From: JAGORM01 sp050255815
Lineage (GTDB): Bacteria; Patescibacteriota; Microgenomatia; Levybacterales; GWA1-39-11
Direction of reading: 5' to 3'
Length of the DNA: 64,000 bases
Assembly (NCBI GenBank): GCA_050255815.1
Contig: JBLMVJ010000019.1
Span: 1 to 64,000 of the forward strand
Shown here: piece after piece, positions 51,618 to 57,798 of the stretch
Layout: each line of letters opens with the position of its first letter
Position numbering within the stretch: the first letter of the stretch is position 1
Translations under genes and position numbers: made by a program
The notes under the pieces: model-generated
What the model was told of the DNA's origin: nothing
Seen by the model: only the letters and a program-made list of their open reading frames with translations
The model's database searches: none

Positions 51618-51959
51618 TTAACTTGCTCTTTTTTGTGCACTTACCGTGTTTCCTTCTGGTAGAGCATACAATCTATTCTCCCGGATAAATGTCTGCCTTG
51701 CATACTCTTTCACTATGTTACGCATTTCCCACCCTAATCCTTCAACTGCATTTCTTACGTTGGCACCAAGAGCACCTTGTTGGGCAATAGCAATCCGCTC
51801 CCCCTCTACACCAACCCGGGACATGCTGAGCTGCACCTGTGTACGGGGCTGCTCATCTATAAGCACCTGGGAAATATCAAGGGCAATAACCCGTCCATTA
51901 TTACTAAAGTAGTGTTCTCCCGTTTTTAAATTATTTAATGCTTCAATTATATTTTTCAT
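51618..51959 (-). CDS. Small soluble protein with complex leader, unrecognised
   Basis: 113 residues from ATG at 51959. The start is fixed by an exceptional SD: GGAGGTGAT at 51964-51972. No family is recognised. The sequence looks like one compact alpha/beta domain (HYFSNNGRVIALDISQVL, RTQVQLSMSRVGVEGERIAIAQQG) with a helical end (VRNAVEGLGWEMRNIVKEYARQTF), with no signal or membrane helix. The gene has its own promoter, an early terminator-like hairpin and three tandem mini-ORFs in a ~225-base leader, so its output is probably tightly controlled. lysS lies downstream. Confidence 0.7.
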   Translation of the reverse strand: MKNIIEALNNLKTGEHYFSNNGRVIALDISQVLIDEQPRTQVQLSMSRVGVEGERIAIAQQGALGANVRNAVEGLGWEMRNIVKEYARQTFIRENRLYALPEGNTVSAQKRAS

Positions 51960-51977
51960 GTTTATCACCTCCTTTTT

Positions 51978-51992
51978 TCAGTTTTTAGCCAT
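51978..51992 (-). CDS. Truncated third mini-ORF MAKN
   Basis: ATGGCTAAAAACTGA. It is preceded by AAGGAGAAT and followed by the SD of the 113-residue gene; its stop lies 19 bases before that start. It shares its first 12 bases with the two longer mini-ORFs. Confidence 0.3.
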   Translation of the reverse strand: MAKN

Positions 51993-52003
51993 ATTCTCCT
52001 TGT

Positions 52004-52036
52004 TCATGTGTCTAAAAACCGTTGGTTTTTAGCCAT
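52004..52036 (-). CDS. Candidate leader mini-ORF MAKNQRFLDT, second copy
   Basis: Ten codons and TGA. It has an SD, AAGGAG, three bases before ATG. Identical in sequence to the first copy. Almost the whole ORF folds as the 9-bp hairpin. It may be a regulatory peptide, or translation may simply melt the hairpin. Confidence 0.35.
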   Translation of the reverse strand: MAKNQRFLDT

Positions 52037-52047
52037 ATTCTCCTTGT

Positions 52048-52080
52048 TCATGTGTCTAAAAACCGTTGGTTTTTAGCCAT
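52048..52080 (-). CDS. Candidate leader mini-ORF MAKNQRFLDT, first copy
   Basis: Starts directly after the T-run of the terminator at 52081-52104 and has no SD. Ten codons and TGA, same sequence as the second copy. Confidence 0.3.
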   Translation of the reverse strand: MAKNQRFLDT

Positions 52081-52104
52081 AAAAAAACCCCGCTGGTGCG
52101 GGGT
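52081..52104 (-). terminator. Intrinsic terminator/attenuator in the leader
   Basis: On the minus strand a CCCCGC/GCGGGG stem (52103-52098 with 52093-52088), loop ACCA, followed by seven T at 52087-52081. It lies about 80 bases after the promoter start, before the mini-ORFs, so read-through controls the downstream gene. Confidence 0.75.
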
Positions 52105-52115
52105 CCGGTTTTTAA

Positions 52116-52157
52116 AAGTCCACAAAAACCAAACCCCTACGGGGTCTTCTTGGACTT
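52116..52157 (-). repeat. Upstream hairpin able to compete with the terminator
   Basis: Outer stem AAGTCC/GGACTT (52157-52152, 52121-52116) and inner ACCCC-GTA-GGGGT (52145-52133). The inner GGGGT could instead pair with the ACCCC of the terminator stem, giving an antiterminator option. Confidence 0.5.
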
Positions 52158-52190
52158 CTTAGAAATAGTATTGAATGACATATTTTCCAA

Positions 52191-52219
52191 ATAGTAACAC
52201 TGCTGTCATGCAGTGTCAA
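52191..52219 (-). promoter_or_regulatory. Strong promoter with palindrome in the spacer
   Basis: TTGACA (52214-52219), 17-base spacer, TACTAT (52191-52196) with extended TG. Between the boxes CACTGC and GCAGTG form a palindrome that could be a repressor site. The -35 overlaps the stop codon of the upstream gene. Confidence 0.7.
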
Positions 52220-53214
52220 GTTTTCTTTTCAAACCGGCTCATTAGTTCATATGCCTCATCTTTTATTTCTTCTGTCACCTCAAGCCTTACCATTCCTGCC
52301 CCCGGCTGCCCATAAAAAATGGTAAAGCCAAGAGGAGCGCAGAGTAGGGCAGGCAAAACAGCAAGATCCTCTTCCCCTTCTACAATAATCACTACCCTAG
52401 GCCCTCTCTCGCCCGGGAAGAAAGCTTGGGATGATTGCCTAAGAACTTTACGGATGGCTTTCGTTAGCTCTGAACTTACATTGCCTGCCGTATTTACTAC
52501 CTTTATTTTTTCAGACGGTGGAAACTCCCCTTCCGGAATTTCTTTGCGCTCTACTTTGTTATCAATAATTGCCAACTGAGGAAAAATTTCCGCATCCAGA
52601 AATGTTTTTGTGGTCCTATCACCTACGGTTATTAATTTTTTAGAATTTATCCGGGGAGGTTCTGTAATGATTTCTCCCCAAATATCCTGTAGTTTTTTGC
52701 GTAGGGTAGAGGGGAGTAGAAAAGTACTTTCCAACCATTCCTGTTTTACAAATATCCGCCCTGCTCTGTTAATTTCCCCATTCCTTATTCTGGTAGAGGT
52801 TATTGGTTCACCATCTTCTGCTAGGGTTAATTGAAAAATCTCCAGCGGCAATTCAGGCATACCCTCCTCTACCCTTTTTTTATTTACCCCTCTACCCGCT
52901 TCTTCCGTTGCCGTGGTTACCGCTAGGGAATCGAATTTATAGGCAGGATTCAGCGTAGGGCCAAAGTGGTCATCTAGGGAAACAATTTCTATATCCTCTG
53001 CTCTCCCTGTGCTTTTTAAAAAGGCTTCAAGGGCATGCAGCCGGATATCATATGCTTCAACTCCTAAGCCTCCTTTATACGCATTAATATAGGTATCAGA
53101 AGTTAACCCAAGCACAACTTTTTCGCCTAGGCTTACTATAAAATTAAGAAAATCTTTGTGTCCTTGGTGGAGCCGGTCAAATGTGCCGCCTGCAGCTACT
53201 AAATGATATGCCAT
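52216..53214 (-). CDS. Fusion of archaeal-type phosphopantetheine adenylyltransferase and GTP-dependent dephospho-CoA kinase
   Basis: 332 residues. Residues ~1-160 are a CoaD of archaeal/eukaryotic type: VAAGGTFDRLHQGHKDFL (the HxGH motif at 16-19), VVLGLTSD and TSTRIRNGEI. Residues ~200-332 match the GTP-dependent dephospho-CoA kinase family (DUF359): LITVGDRTTKTFLD, VVNTAGNVSSELTKAI, VIIVEGEEDLAVLPALLCAPLG and YGQPGAGMV. Together they catalyse the last two steps of CoA synthesis. Bacteria normally use different enzymes for both. A TATAAT lies eight bases before the ATG. Its product would feed the phosphopantetheinyl transferase at 25575. Confidence 0.85.
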   Translation of the reverse strand: MAYHLVAAGGTFDRLHQGHKDFLNFIVSLGEKVVLGLTSDTYINAYKGGLGVEAYDIRLHALEAFLKSTGRAEDIEIVSLDDHFGPTLNPAYKFDSLAVTTATEEAGRGVNKKRVEEGMPELPLEIFQLTLAEDGEPITSTRIRNGEINRAGRIFVKQEWLESTFLLPSTLRKKLQDIWGEIITEPPRINSKKLITVGDRTTKTFLDAEIFPQLAIIDNKVERKEIPEGEFPPSEKIKVVNTAGNVSSELTKAIRKVLRQSSQAFFPGERGPRVVIIVEGEEDLAVLPALLCAPLGFTIFYGQPGAGMVRLEVTEEIKDEAYELMSRFEKKT

Positions 53215-53222
53215 TAAGGGAA

Positions 53223-53228
53223 ATTATA
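53223..53228 (-). promoter_or_regulatory. -10 box of the CoA fusion gene
   Basis: TATAAT on the minus strand, eight bases before ATG at 53214. Confidence 0.5.
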
Positions 53229-53331
53229 TACCACTCGCAAATAAATTCGCATCGGGTATTACTTCTTCTAAGCTCATTTGCAGCAAAATAGTTGCAAATT
53301 GAGCAAGAAGAGTATAGTTGAGACTGGTGTT

Positions 53332-54276
53332 TTATACCATCCCAAACTTCTTCTTGAGGTTTACTACCATGTCTTCCGTCATCTTAGGTAAATCAAATTC
53401 ATGTTTCCATCCCCAGTCGGAACGTGCTTTTGAATCATCTATAGTCATAGGCCAGGAATTTGCAATAGCTTGCCGTTTATCCGGATTATAGGTAACCTTT
53501 AAGTCAGGAATATGTTTTTTTAATTCTTCTTCTAGTTCTTTCGCGGTAAAACTTATAGCGGTCAGGTTATAGCTGTTTCTGATAGTAATCTTATGAGAAT
53601 CTGCTTCCATGAGGTCTATAGTTGCCTTAATGGCATCATCTATATACATCATAGGAAGCGTAGTATCAGGTCCTACAAAACATTCATATGCCCCTTTTTG
53701 CAATCCATCATAAAAAATTGCAACCGCGTAATCTGTAGTGCCGCCACCGGGAGGAGTTTTCCAGGAAATAATACCGGGGTATCTTACGGATCTGACATCT
53801 AACCCAAACTTAATATTATAATACCTGCACAATCCTTCCCCGGAATATTTTGTCACACCATAAATAGTGGTAGGCTCCAAAACCGTATGCTGGGGTGTTT
53901 CAACCCTGGGAGTGGAAGGGCCAAAAGCGGCAATTGAGGATGGCCAAAAAATCTGCAAGCCATACTCAACTCCCAGATCCAGGATATGTTTTAGTCCATT
54001 CATGTTAATATCCCATGTCACGCTTGGATCAATTTCACCTTTTACTGATAACAGAGAGACCAGATGATATACGGTGTTAATTTGATATTTTTCAATAATC
54101 TTTTTTAATGTTTCTTTATCCCTGCTGTCAGCCTGCTCCAGAATACCGTCAAAATCTTTTGGTATGGTTGAATGGCCTACAGCCACTACATTTTCTTTCC
54201 CATACTTTTTCTGCAAGGCTGGGACTAATTCTGACCCTATTTGTCCAAATGCGCCGGTAACTAATATTTTTTTCAT
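53332..54276 (-). CDS. L-threonine 3-dehydrogenase, SDR type
   Basis: 314 residues from ATG at 54276 (KKILVTGAFGQIGSELVPAL). An extended SDR with catalytic YGVTKYSGEGLCRYY. VRYPGIISWKTPPGGGTTDYA is the signature of the epimerase-like threonine dehydrogenases, and YMIDDAI-like YIDDAIKATIDLM follows. Oxidises threonine to 2-amino-3-ketobutyrate. The next gene upstream (kbl) uses that product, which strongly supports this assignment over a sugar epimerase. Confidence 0.9.
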   Translation of the reverse strand: MKKILVTGAFGQIGSELVPALQKKYGKENVVAVGHSTIPKDFDGILEQADSRDKETLKKIIEKYQINTVYHLVSLLSVKGEIDPSVTWDINMNGLKHILDLGVEYGLQIFWPSSIAAFGPSTPRVETPQHTVLEPTTIYGVTKYSGEGLCRYYNIKFGLDVRSVRYPGIISWKTPPGGGTTDYAVAIFYDGLQKGAYECFVGPDTTLPMMYIDDAIKATIDLMEADSHKITIRNSYNLTAISFTAKELEEELKKHIPDLKVTYNPDKRQAIANSWPMTIDDSKARSDWGWKHEFDLPKMTEDMVVNLKKKFGMV

Positions 54277-54290
54277 TTTGCGTACCCTTT

Positions 54291-54343
54291 GACAGGCTGA
54301 ATACAATATCTAATTCAGTCTGTCATCCTGTGTACTCACAGGA
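54291..54343. repeat. Two hairpins between kbl and tdh
   Basis: GACAG-CTGAAT with ATTCAG-CTGTC (54291-54324, one mismatch) and TCCTGTG-TACT-CACAGGA (54326-54343). They may stabilise or partly terminate the bicistronic message. Confidence 0.5.
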
Positions 54344-54349
54344 CCTACC

Positions 54350-55519
54350 TTAGTTCAAAAGCCCAAGTTCTTTCGCTGTCTCTTCAAATGCCTTAATCCC
54401 GAAATCCAGATCCTCCCTGCTGTGTGCCGCTGAAGGAATTACCCTTACTCTTGCCGCACCCTTTGCTACCATGGGAAATTTAATTGCTGATGCAAAAACA
54501 TTCTTCTCCATGAGCTTTGCGCTAAATGTTGCGGCAATTTCTTCATCCTCTAACATGACGGGCGTTATAGGAGATTTACTTTTTCCGGTGTCAAAACCTA
54601 ATTCCTGAAACTTGCTTTTAATATATTCCGTATTCTCCCACAGTTTTTTTACCAACTCGTCAGATTCCTGCAATATCTTGAAGCCTTCTAGCGCTGCTGC
54701 GGTATCAGGGATAGTGAGCGTATTTGAAAATAAAAATTGCCTCGCATTCTTTTTATAGTACGCAATTAATTCTTTTTTACCGGTAATAAATCCCCCCATA
54801 ACGCTAAAAGCCTTAGAGAGGGTACCTACTTCTATATCTACCTGCCCGTGCAGTCCAAAATGGTCTACTATACCACGCCCTCCGCGTCCCAGTACTCCTT
54901 CTCCATGCGCATCATCTACCATGGTTAACGCCCCATACTGTTTTGCCAGTTCTACAATTTCCGGCAAGGGAGCCAAATCTCCATCCATAGAAAAGACGCC
55001 ATCAGTTACAATTAGGATCTTTGCGTTTTCAATCTTTATGGCTTCTTTAAGCTGTTCTTCCAAACTTCCCATGTCCAAATGCTTGTAAATGAATTTATTC
55101 TTTACCTGGGAAAGCCTCACGGCATCAATAATAGAGGCATGGTTCAACTCGTCTGAAACTACTACATCTTCTTTTCCTATGATTGTTTGGATTGCTGCAC
55201 AATTTGCCATATATCCTCCGGTCAAAACTATAGCGTCTTCTGCTTCTTTAAAGGCTGCAATTGTTTTTTCAAGCTCAACGTTTAAGATATTTGTACCTGC
55301 CAGAGTCCTATACCCGGTCCCCACTCCATACCGGTCTACTGCTTTCTTTACCGATTCAATTACCCTGGGATGGACGGCTAGCCCCAAATAATGGCTGGAA
55401 CAGAAATTAAGCTTTTTGACACCTTTTACGGTAAGATATGCACCTTCTCCTGATTCAATTATTGCAGGAGAACTAGTAGTTTCCGGGGCCAATTTTTGGT
55501 AAAACACTGAAATATCCAT
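54350..55519 (-). CDS. kbl: Glycine C-acetyltransferase (2-amino-3-ketobutyrate CoA ligase)
   Basis: 389 residues, PLP-dependent alpha-oxoamine synthase. Splits 2-amino-3-ketobutyrate with CoA to glycine and acetyl-CoA. Motifs: LNFCSSHYLGLAVHPRV, GVGTGYRTLAGTN, MVDDAHGEGVLG, and the PLP lysine in EVGTLSKAFSVMGGF. Paired with the threonine dehydrogenase gene downstream. Other members of the family join CoA and amino acids in biotin or sphingolipid synthesis, but the neighbour favours Kbl. Confidence 0.9.
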   Translation of the reverse strand: MDISVFYQKLAPETTSSPAIIESGEGAYLTVKGVKKLNFCSSHYLGLAVHPRVIESVKKAVDRYGVGTGYRTLAGTNILNVELEKTIAAFKEAEDAIVLTGGYMANCAAIQTIIGKEDVVVSDELNHASIIDAVRLSQVKNKFIYKHLDMGSLEEQLKEAIKIENAKILIVTDGVFSMDGDLAPLPEIVELAKQYGALTMVDDAHGEGVLGRGGRGIVDHFGLHGQVDIEVGTLSKAFSVMGGFITGKKELIAYYKKNARQFLFSNTLTIPDTAAALEGFKILQESDELVKKLWENTEYIKSKFQELGFDTGKSKSPITPVMLEDEEIAATFSAKLMEKNVFASAIKFPMVAKGAARVRVIPSAAHSREDLDFGIKAFEETAKELGLLN

Positions 55520-55676
55520 GGTTTAGGATTAATTGTAACGAAGGTTAACCCTACGGTCAATTTTTTGAACAAATTGATCTTTTTTATACTTTTTGTTAAA
55601 ATATTAACACTTCCCGCATAAAGAGGTTTCAGTGCAAGCCAGTTCGACAAACTCACTGCAGGCAGTACTAAAGAAT

Positions 55677-56255
55677 ATGATTACCGTACCAGAAGCGACA
55701 GAAAAAATTGTAAAAAGGTCCAGATACCTTTCAGAGGCCATGTCTAAAGACCTGATAAACCTATCTTCTTTAGCCCGGTATATTAAGCCAGAAATTGAGG
55801 AAATGCTCATAAAAGAAGTGAGTCTTCCTTCTGTTATTATGGCTTTAAAGAGGCTGAGTGTAAAGCTGGCGCCCACTTCTTCTTTTCAAAATATCCTCTC
55901 CACCGCCCCCCAACTTACCGTCCGGTCTTCCCTATCTTTCCTCAGGTCAAAAACCGGGAAGTCTGAACACACAGGAAGCCTATTTGCCTTAACCCAAAAT
56001 GAAAAGGAAACCGTAGCTTTAGTAGAAAAACAAAAAGGAGAAATACCTGTTTCTGCCATCACGATTAAACTGGAAAAAAATCATAAAGACATGCCGGGAG
56101 TCTATTATTTCTTTCTGAAATCCCTTGCGTGGGAACGGATTAACGTTTTAGGGATCTTTGCCACAGAAGAACATTTCACTATAGTAATTGAGGATAAGGA
56201 TACATCCCGCGCGTTTGGAATACTGAAAACATTAGGAAGCGAAGTTAGTGGATAG
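55677..56255 (+). CDS. ACT-domain protein, unnamed CPR family
   Basis: About 192 residues from ATG at 55677 (MITVPEATEKIVKRSRYL); this start matches how related proteins begin. TACTAA lies five bases upstream. A GTG at 55632 would add 15 residues. The N-terminal half (SKDLINLSSLARYIKPEIEEML) is helical; the C-terminal half resembles two ACT-type units (KEKETVALVEKQ..., PGVYYFFLKSLAWERINVLGIF). ACT domains bind amino acids or other small ligands. Regulatory role is inferred. Its end overlaps greA by 11 bases on the other strand. Confidence 0.65.
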   Translation: MITVPEATEKIVKRSRYLSEAMSKDLINLSSLARYIKPEIEEMLIKEVSLPSVIMALKRLSVKLAPTSSFQNILSTAPQLTVRSSLSFLRSKTGKSEHTGSLFALTQNEKETVALVEKQKGEIPVSAITIKLEKNHKDMPGVYYFFLKSLAWERINVLGIFATEEHFTIVIEDKDTSRAFGILKTLGSEVSG

Positions 56256-56715
56256 AAACAACGGTGTATGTAATTTTTCCTGCTGGTGCTTCAACCTCAA
56301 TCTTTTCCCCCACACCTTTCCCTATCAAAGCCTTCCCTAAAGGAGATTCATGGGAAATTTTCTTGTTGTGGGGATCTGCTTCCCACTCTCCAACTAAAGA
56401 AAACTCTTCTTTCTTACCATTCACGGAAATTACAATTAAAGACCCAAGTTGTATTGTTTTTGTACCTTTAGAACCTTCAGTAATAAGCTCAACATTTTTA
56501 AGGATTTCAGATAATTCTTCTATCCTGCCATCAATTAAAGAAAGCTCTTCCCTGGCTGCCGTATACTCTGAGTTTTCAGAAAGGTCACCCATAGCGCGGG
56601 CTGCAGAAACCCGTTCCAGGACTTCAGGACGCTTTGTTTTAGAAAGTTCTTCCAGCTCACGCTTCAGCTCTTCCAAACCTTCTTTTGTTACAAATATTTT
56701 CTTTTTGTCTGACAT
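56245..56715 (-). CDS. greA: Transcription elongation factor GreA
   Basis: 156 residues. Coiled coil with the acidic tip (EYTAAREELSLIDGRIEEL and KPEVLERVSAARAMGDLSENSEY) that enters the RNA polymerase channel and triggers cleavage of backtracked RNA; the C-terminal domain has ISHESPLGKALIGKGVGEKIEV. Full length. It has a clear SD (AAGGAG) and a long leader with a terminator-like hairpin, so it may control its own level by attenuation, as Gre factors act on paused polymerase. Confidence 0.97.
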   Translation of the reverse strand: MSDKKKIFVTKEGLEELKRELEELSKTKRPEVLERVSAARAMGDLSENSEYTAAREELSLIDGRIEELSEILKNVELITEGSKGTKTIQLGSLIVISVNGKKEEFSLVGEWEADPHNKKISHESPLGKALIGKGVGEKIEVEAPAGKITYTVVSIH

Positions 56716-56733
56716 AAATACTCCTTTTGGCTT

Positions 56734-56768
56734 AAAAAAAACCCCTTCCTTTGTATGGTTTGGGAGGG
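56734..56768 (-). terminator. Attenuator-like hairpin with 8-base T-run in the greA leader
   Basis: On the minus strand CCCTCCC (56768-56762) pairs with GGAAGGGG (56749-56742) with a small bulge, followed by eight T (56741-56734). It lies after the promoter and 19 bases before the greA ATG, with the SD between. Confidence 0.65.
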
Positions 56769-56821
56769 ATCTTGATAATATCTTGATATTGCTCTAAAAA
56801 TAAAAATTTATTTTAGAATAA

Positions 56822-56857
56822 ATATCAAATGACACTATACTAGATGATCTTTGATAT
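56822..56857. promoter_or_regulatory. Inverted repeat flanking the greA -10 box
   Basis: ATATCAAA (56822-56829) and TTTGATAT (56850-56857). Further TTGATA-type words lie at 56771-56790. Possible operator. Confidence 0.45.
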
Positions 56858-56862
56858 GTCAA
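56834..56862 (-). promoter_or_regulatory. greA promoter
   Basis: On the minus strand TTGACA (56857-56862), exactly 17 bases, TATAGT (56834-56839). Start point near 56827, giving a leader of about 112 bases. Confidence 0.75.
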
Positions 56863-56878
56863 TATCCTGGAGTATGAG

Positions 56879-57793
56879 CTAATTTATTGCATATTCCAGT
56901 GCCCTTTTCTCTTCAATCTTCCTTTTTTTCATTTGGTTTTTTTGGGCCTTTATTTTAATTTCAAAAAGCTCCTGCACCATTTTTGCATAGGGTACCGGGT
57001 GGAACATAATAACAGAAGGAGTTATGTATTCTGAAGTCACCCTTTTTTTCATGTAAGTATATTGCATAAAGAAAAAAACACGGTCTATAGGGCGCAACAT
57101 CCAGGAAAAAAGAGTAACGGAAGAATATTTTTTTTGCTCTTTGAATGCATGAGGAAGAAACTTTAAGGTCCACCTATTTTCAAACAGGAACTTTTGGTAC
57201 ATCTGGTTTTTTGATAGCAGGACCTTTAGTTGTGCTACTTCATGGGCAGTATAAATAGTCCTGTTTTTTTTGGGCATCTTCAATACATCTTCTGACAGAA
57301 ACATATTGGGACAAATTTTATCCTGTTCAAACCTGCTTCCTCTTTTCCGCTTCTCCTGCAATAACAGGAGAATTACCTGGACCAGCAAGCGCGTAATCCA
57401 TACGGTATTTTTTTTAGTGATAAAAAATAAATCTATATCATCATGCTTTTTTGCATTCTGCATAGAAACTCCTCCACTTACCCCTATGAGTTTTATAAAA
57501 GGAATAAATGCTAAAATATTTGAAATCAAAATTGCTTTTGCCATTTTTTTCTTATTTCCTGCTGCTTGAGCATTCCGCTTCTTAATGAACTTTAAATCTC
57601 CCCGTAAAACAACATACTGTCCTTCTACTTCAAATAATGCAGGGTTTTTTGAGATGACAGCCAAAAGCCTGGGATAGGAGATTCTTTTATGGTAATGCAG
57701 GTATTTGTAGAGTTCAGAAATAGTTACCGGATAAGAGAATATCTGAAAATAACAAAGAGTTTCAACAATTGCCTGCGGTAAAGGTTTATTCAT
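56879..57793 (-). CDS. Winged-helix plus nucleotidyltransferase-like protein
   Basis: 304 residues. Residues ~1-65 look like a winged helix (ETLCYFQIFSYPVTISELYKYL). Around residue 102 a nucleotidyltransferase motif appears, KLIGVSGGVSMQNAKKHDDIDLFFIT, with the paired Asp residues. The remainder is basic and helical with two hydrophobic segments. CPR genomes carry many such proteins with unknown substrates. It starts 5 bases after the sugar-binding protein's stop and is cotranscribed. Confidence 0.65.
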   Translation of the reverse strand: MNKPLPQAIVETLCYFQIFSYPVTISELYKYLHYHKRISYPRLLAVISKNPALFEVEGQYVVLRGDLKFIKKRNAQAAGNKKKMAKAILISNILAFIPFIKLIGVSGGVSMQNAKKHDDIDLFFITKKNTVWITRLLVQVILLLLQEKRKRGSRFEQDKICPNMFLSEDVLKMPKKNRTIYTAHEVAQLKVLLSKNQMYQKFLFENRWTLKFLPHAFKEQKKYSSVTLFSWMLRPIDRVFFFMQYTYMKKRVTSEYITPSVIMFHPVPYAKMVQELFEIKIKAQKNQMKKRKIEEKRALEYAIN

Positions 57794-57798
57794 ATATC

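Larger units (their letters stand above)
51981..52080 (-). repeat. 44-base tandem repeat (2.3 copies), each unit an SD plus mini-ORF
   Basis: Two identical 44-base units (52080-52037, 52036-51993) and 12 bases of a third. Each unit holds ATG, ten codons, TGA, then ACAAGGAGAAT, which serves as the SD of the next unit. Inside each, CTAAAAACC and GGTTTTTAG form a 9-bp hairpin with loop AAC. Confidence 0.85.

Noticed and set aside
51981..52080. CRISPR-like tandem repeat
   Set aside because: Units are directly adjacent with no unique spacers, only 2.3 copies, no cas genes, and each unit codes for a mini-ORF with an SD.
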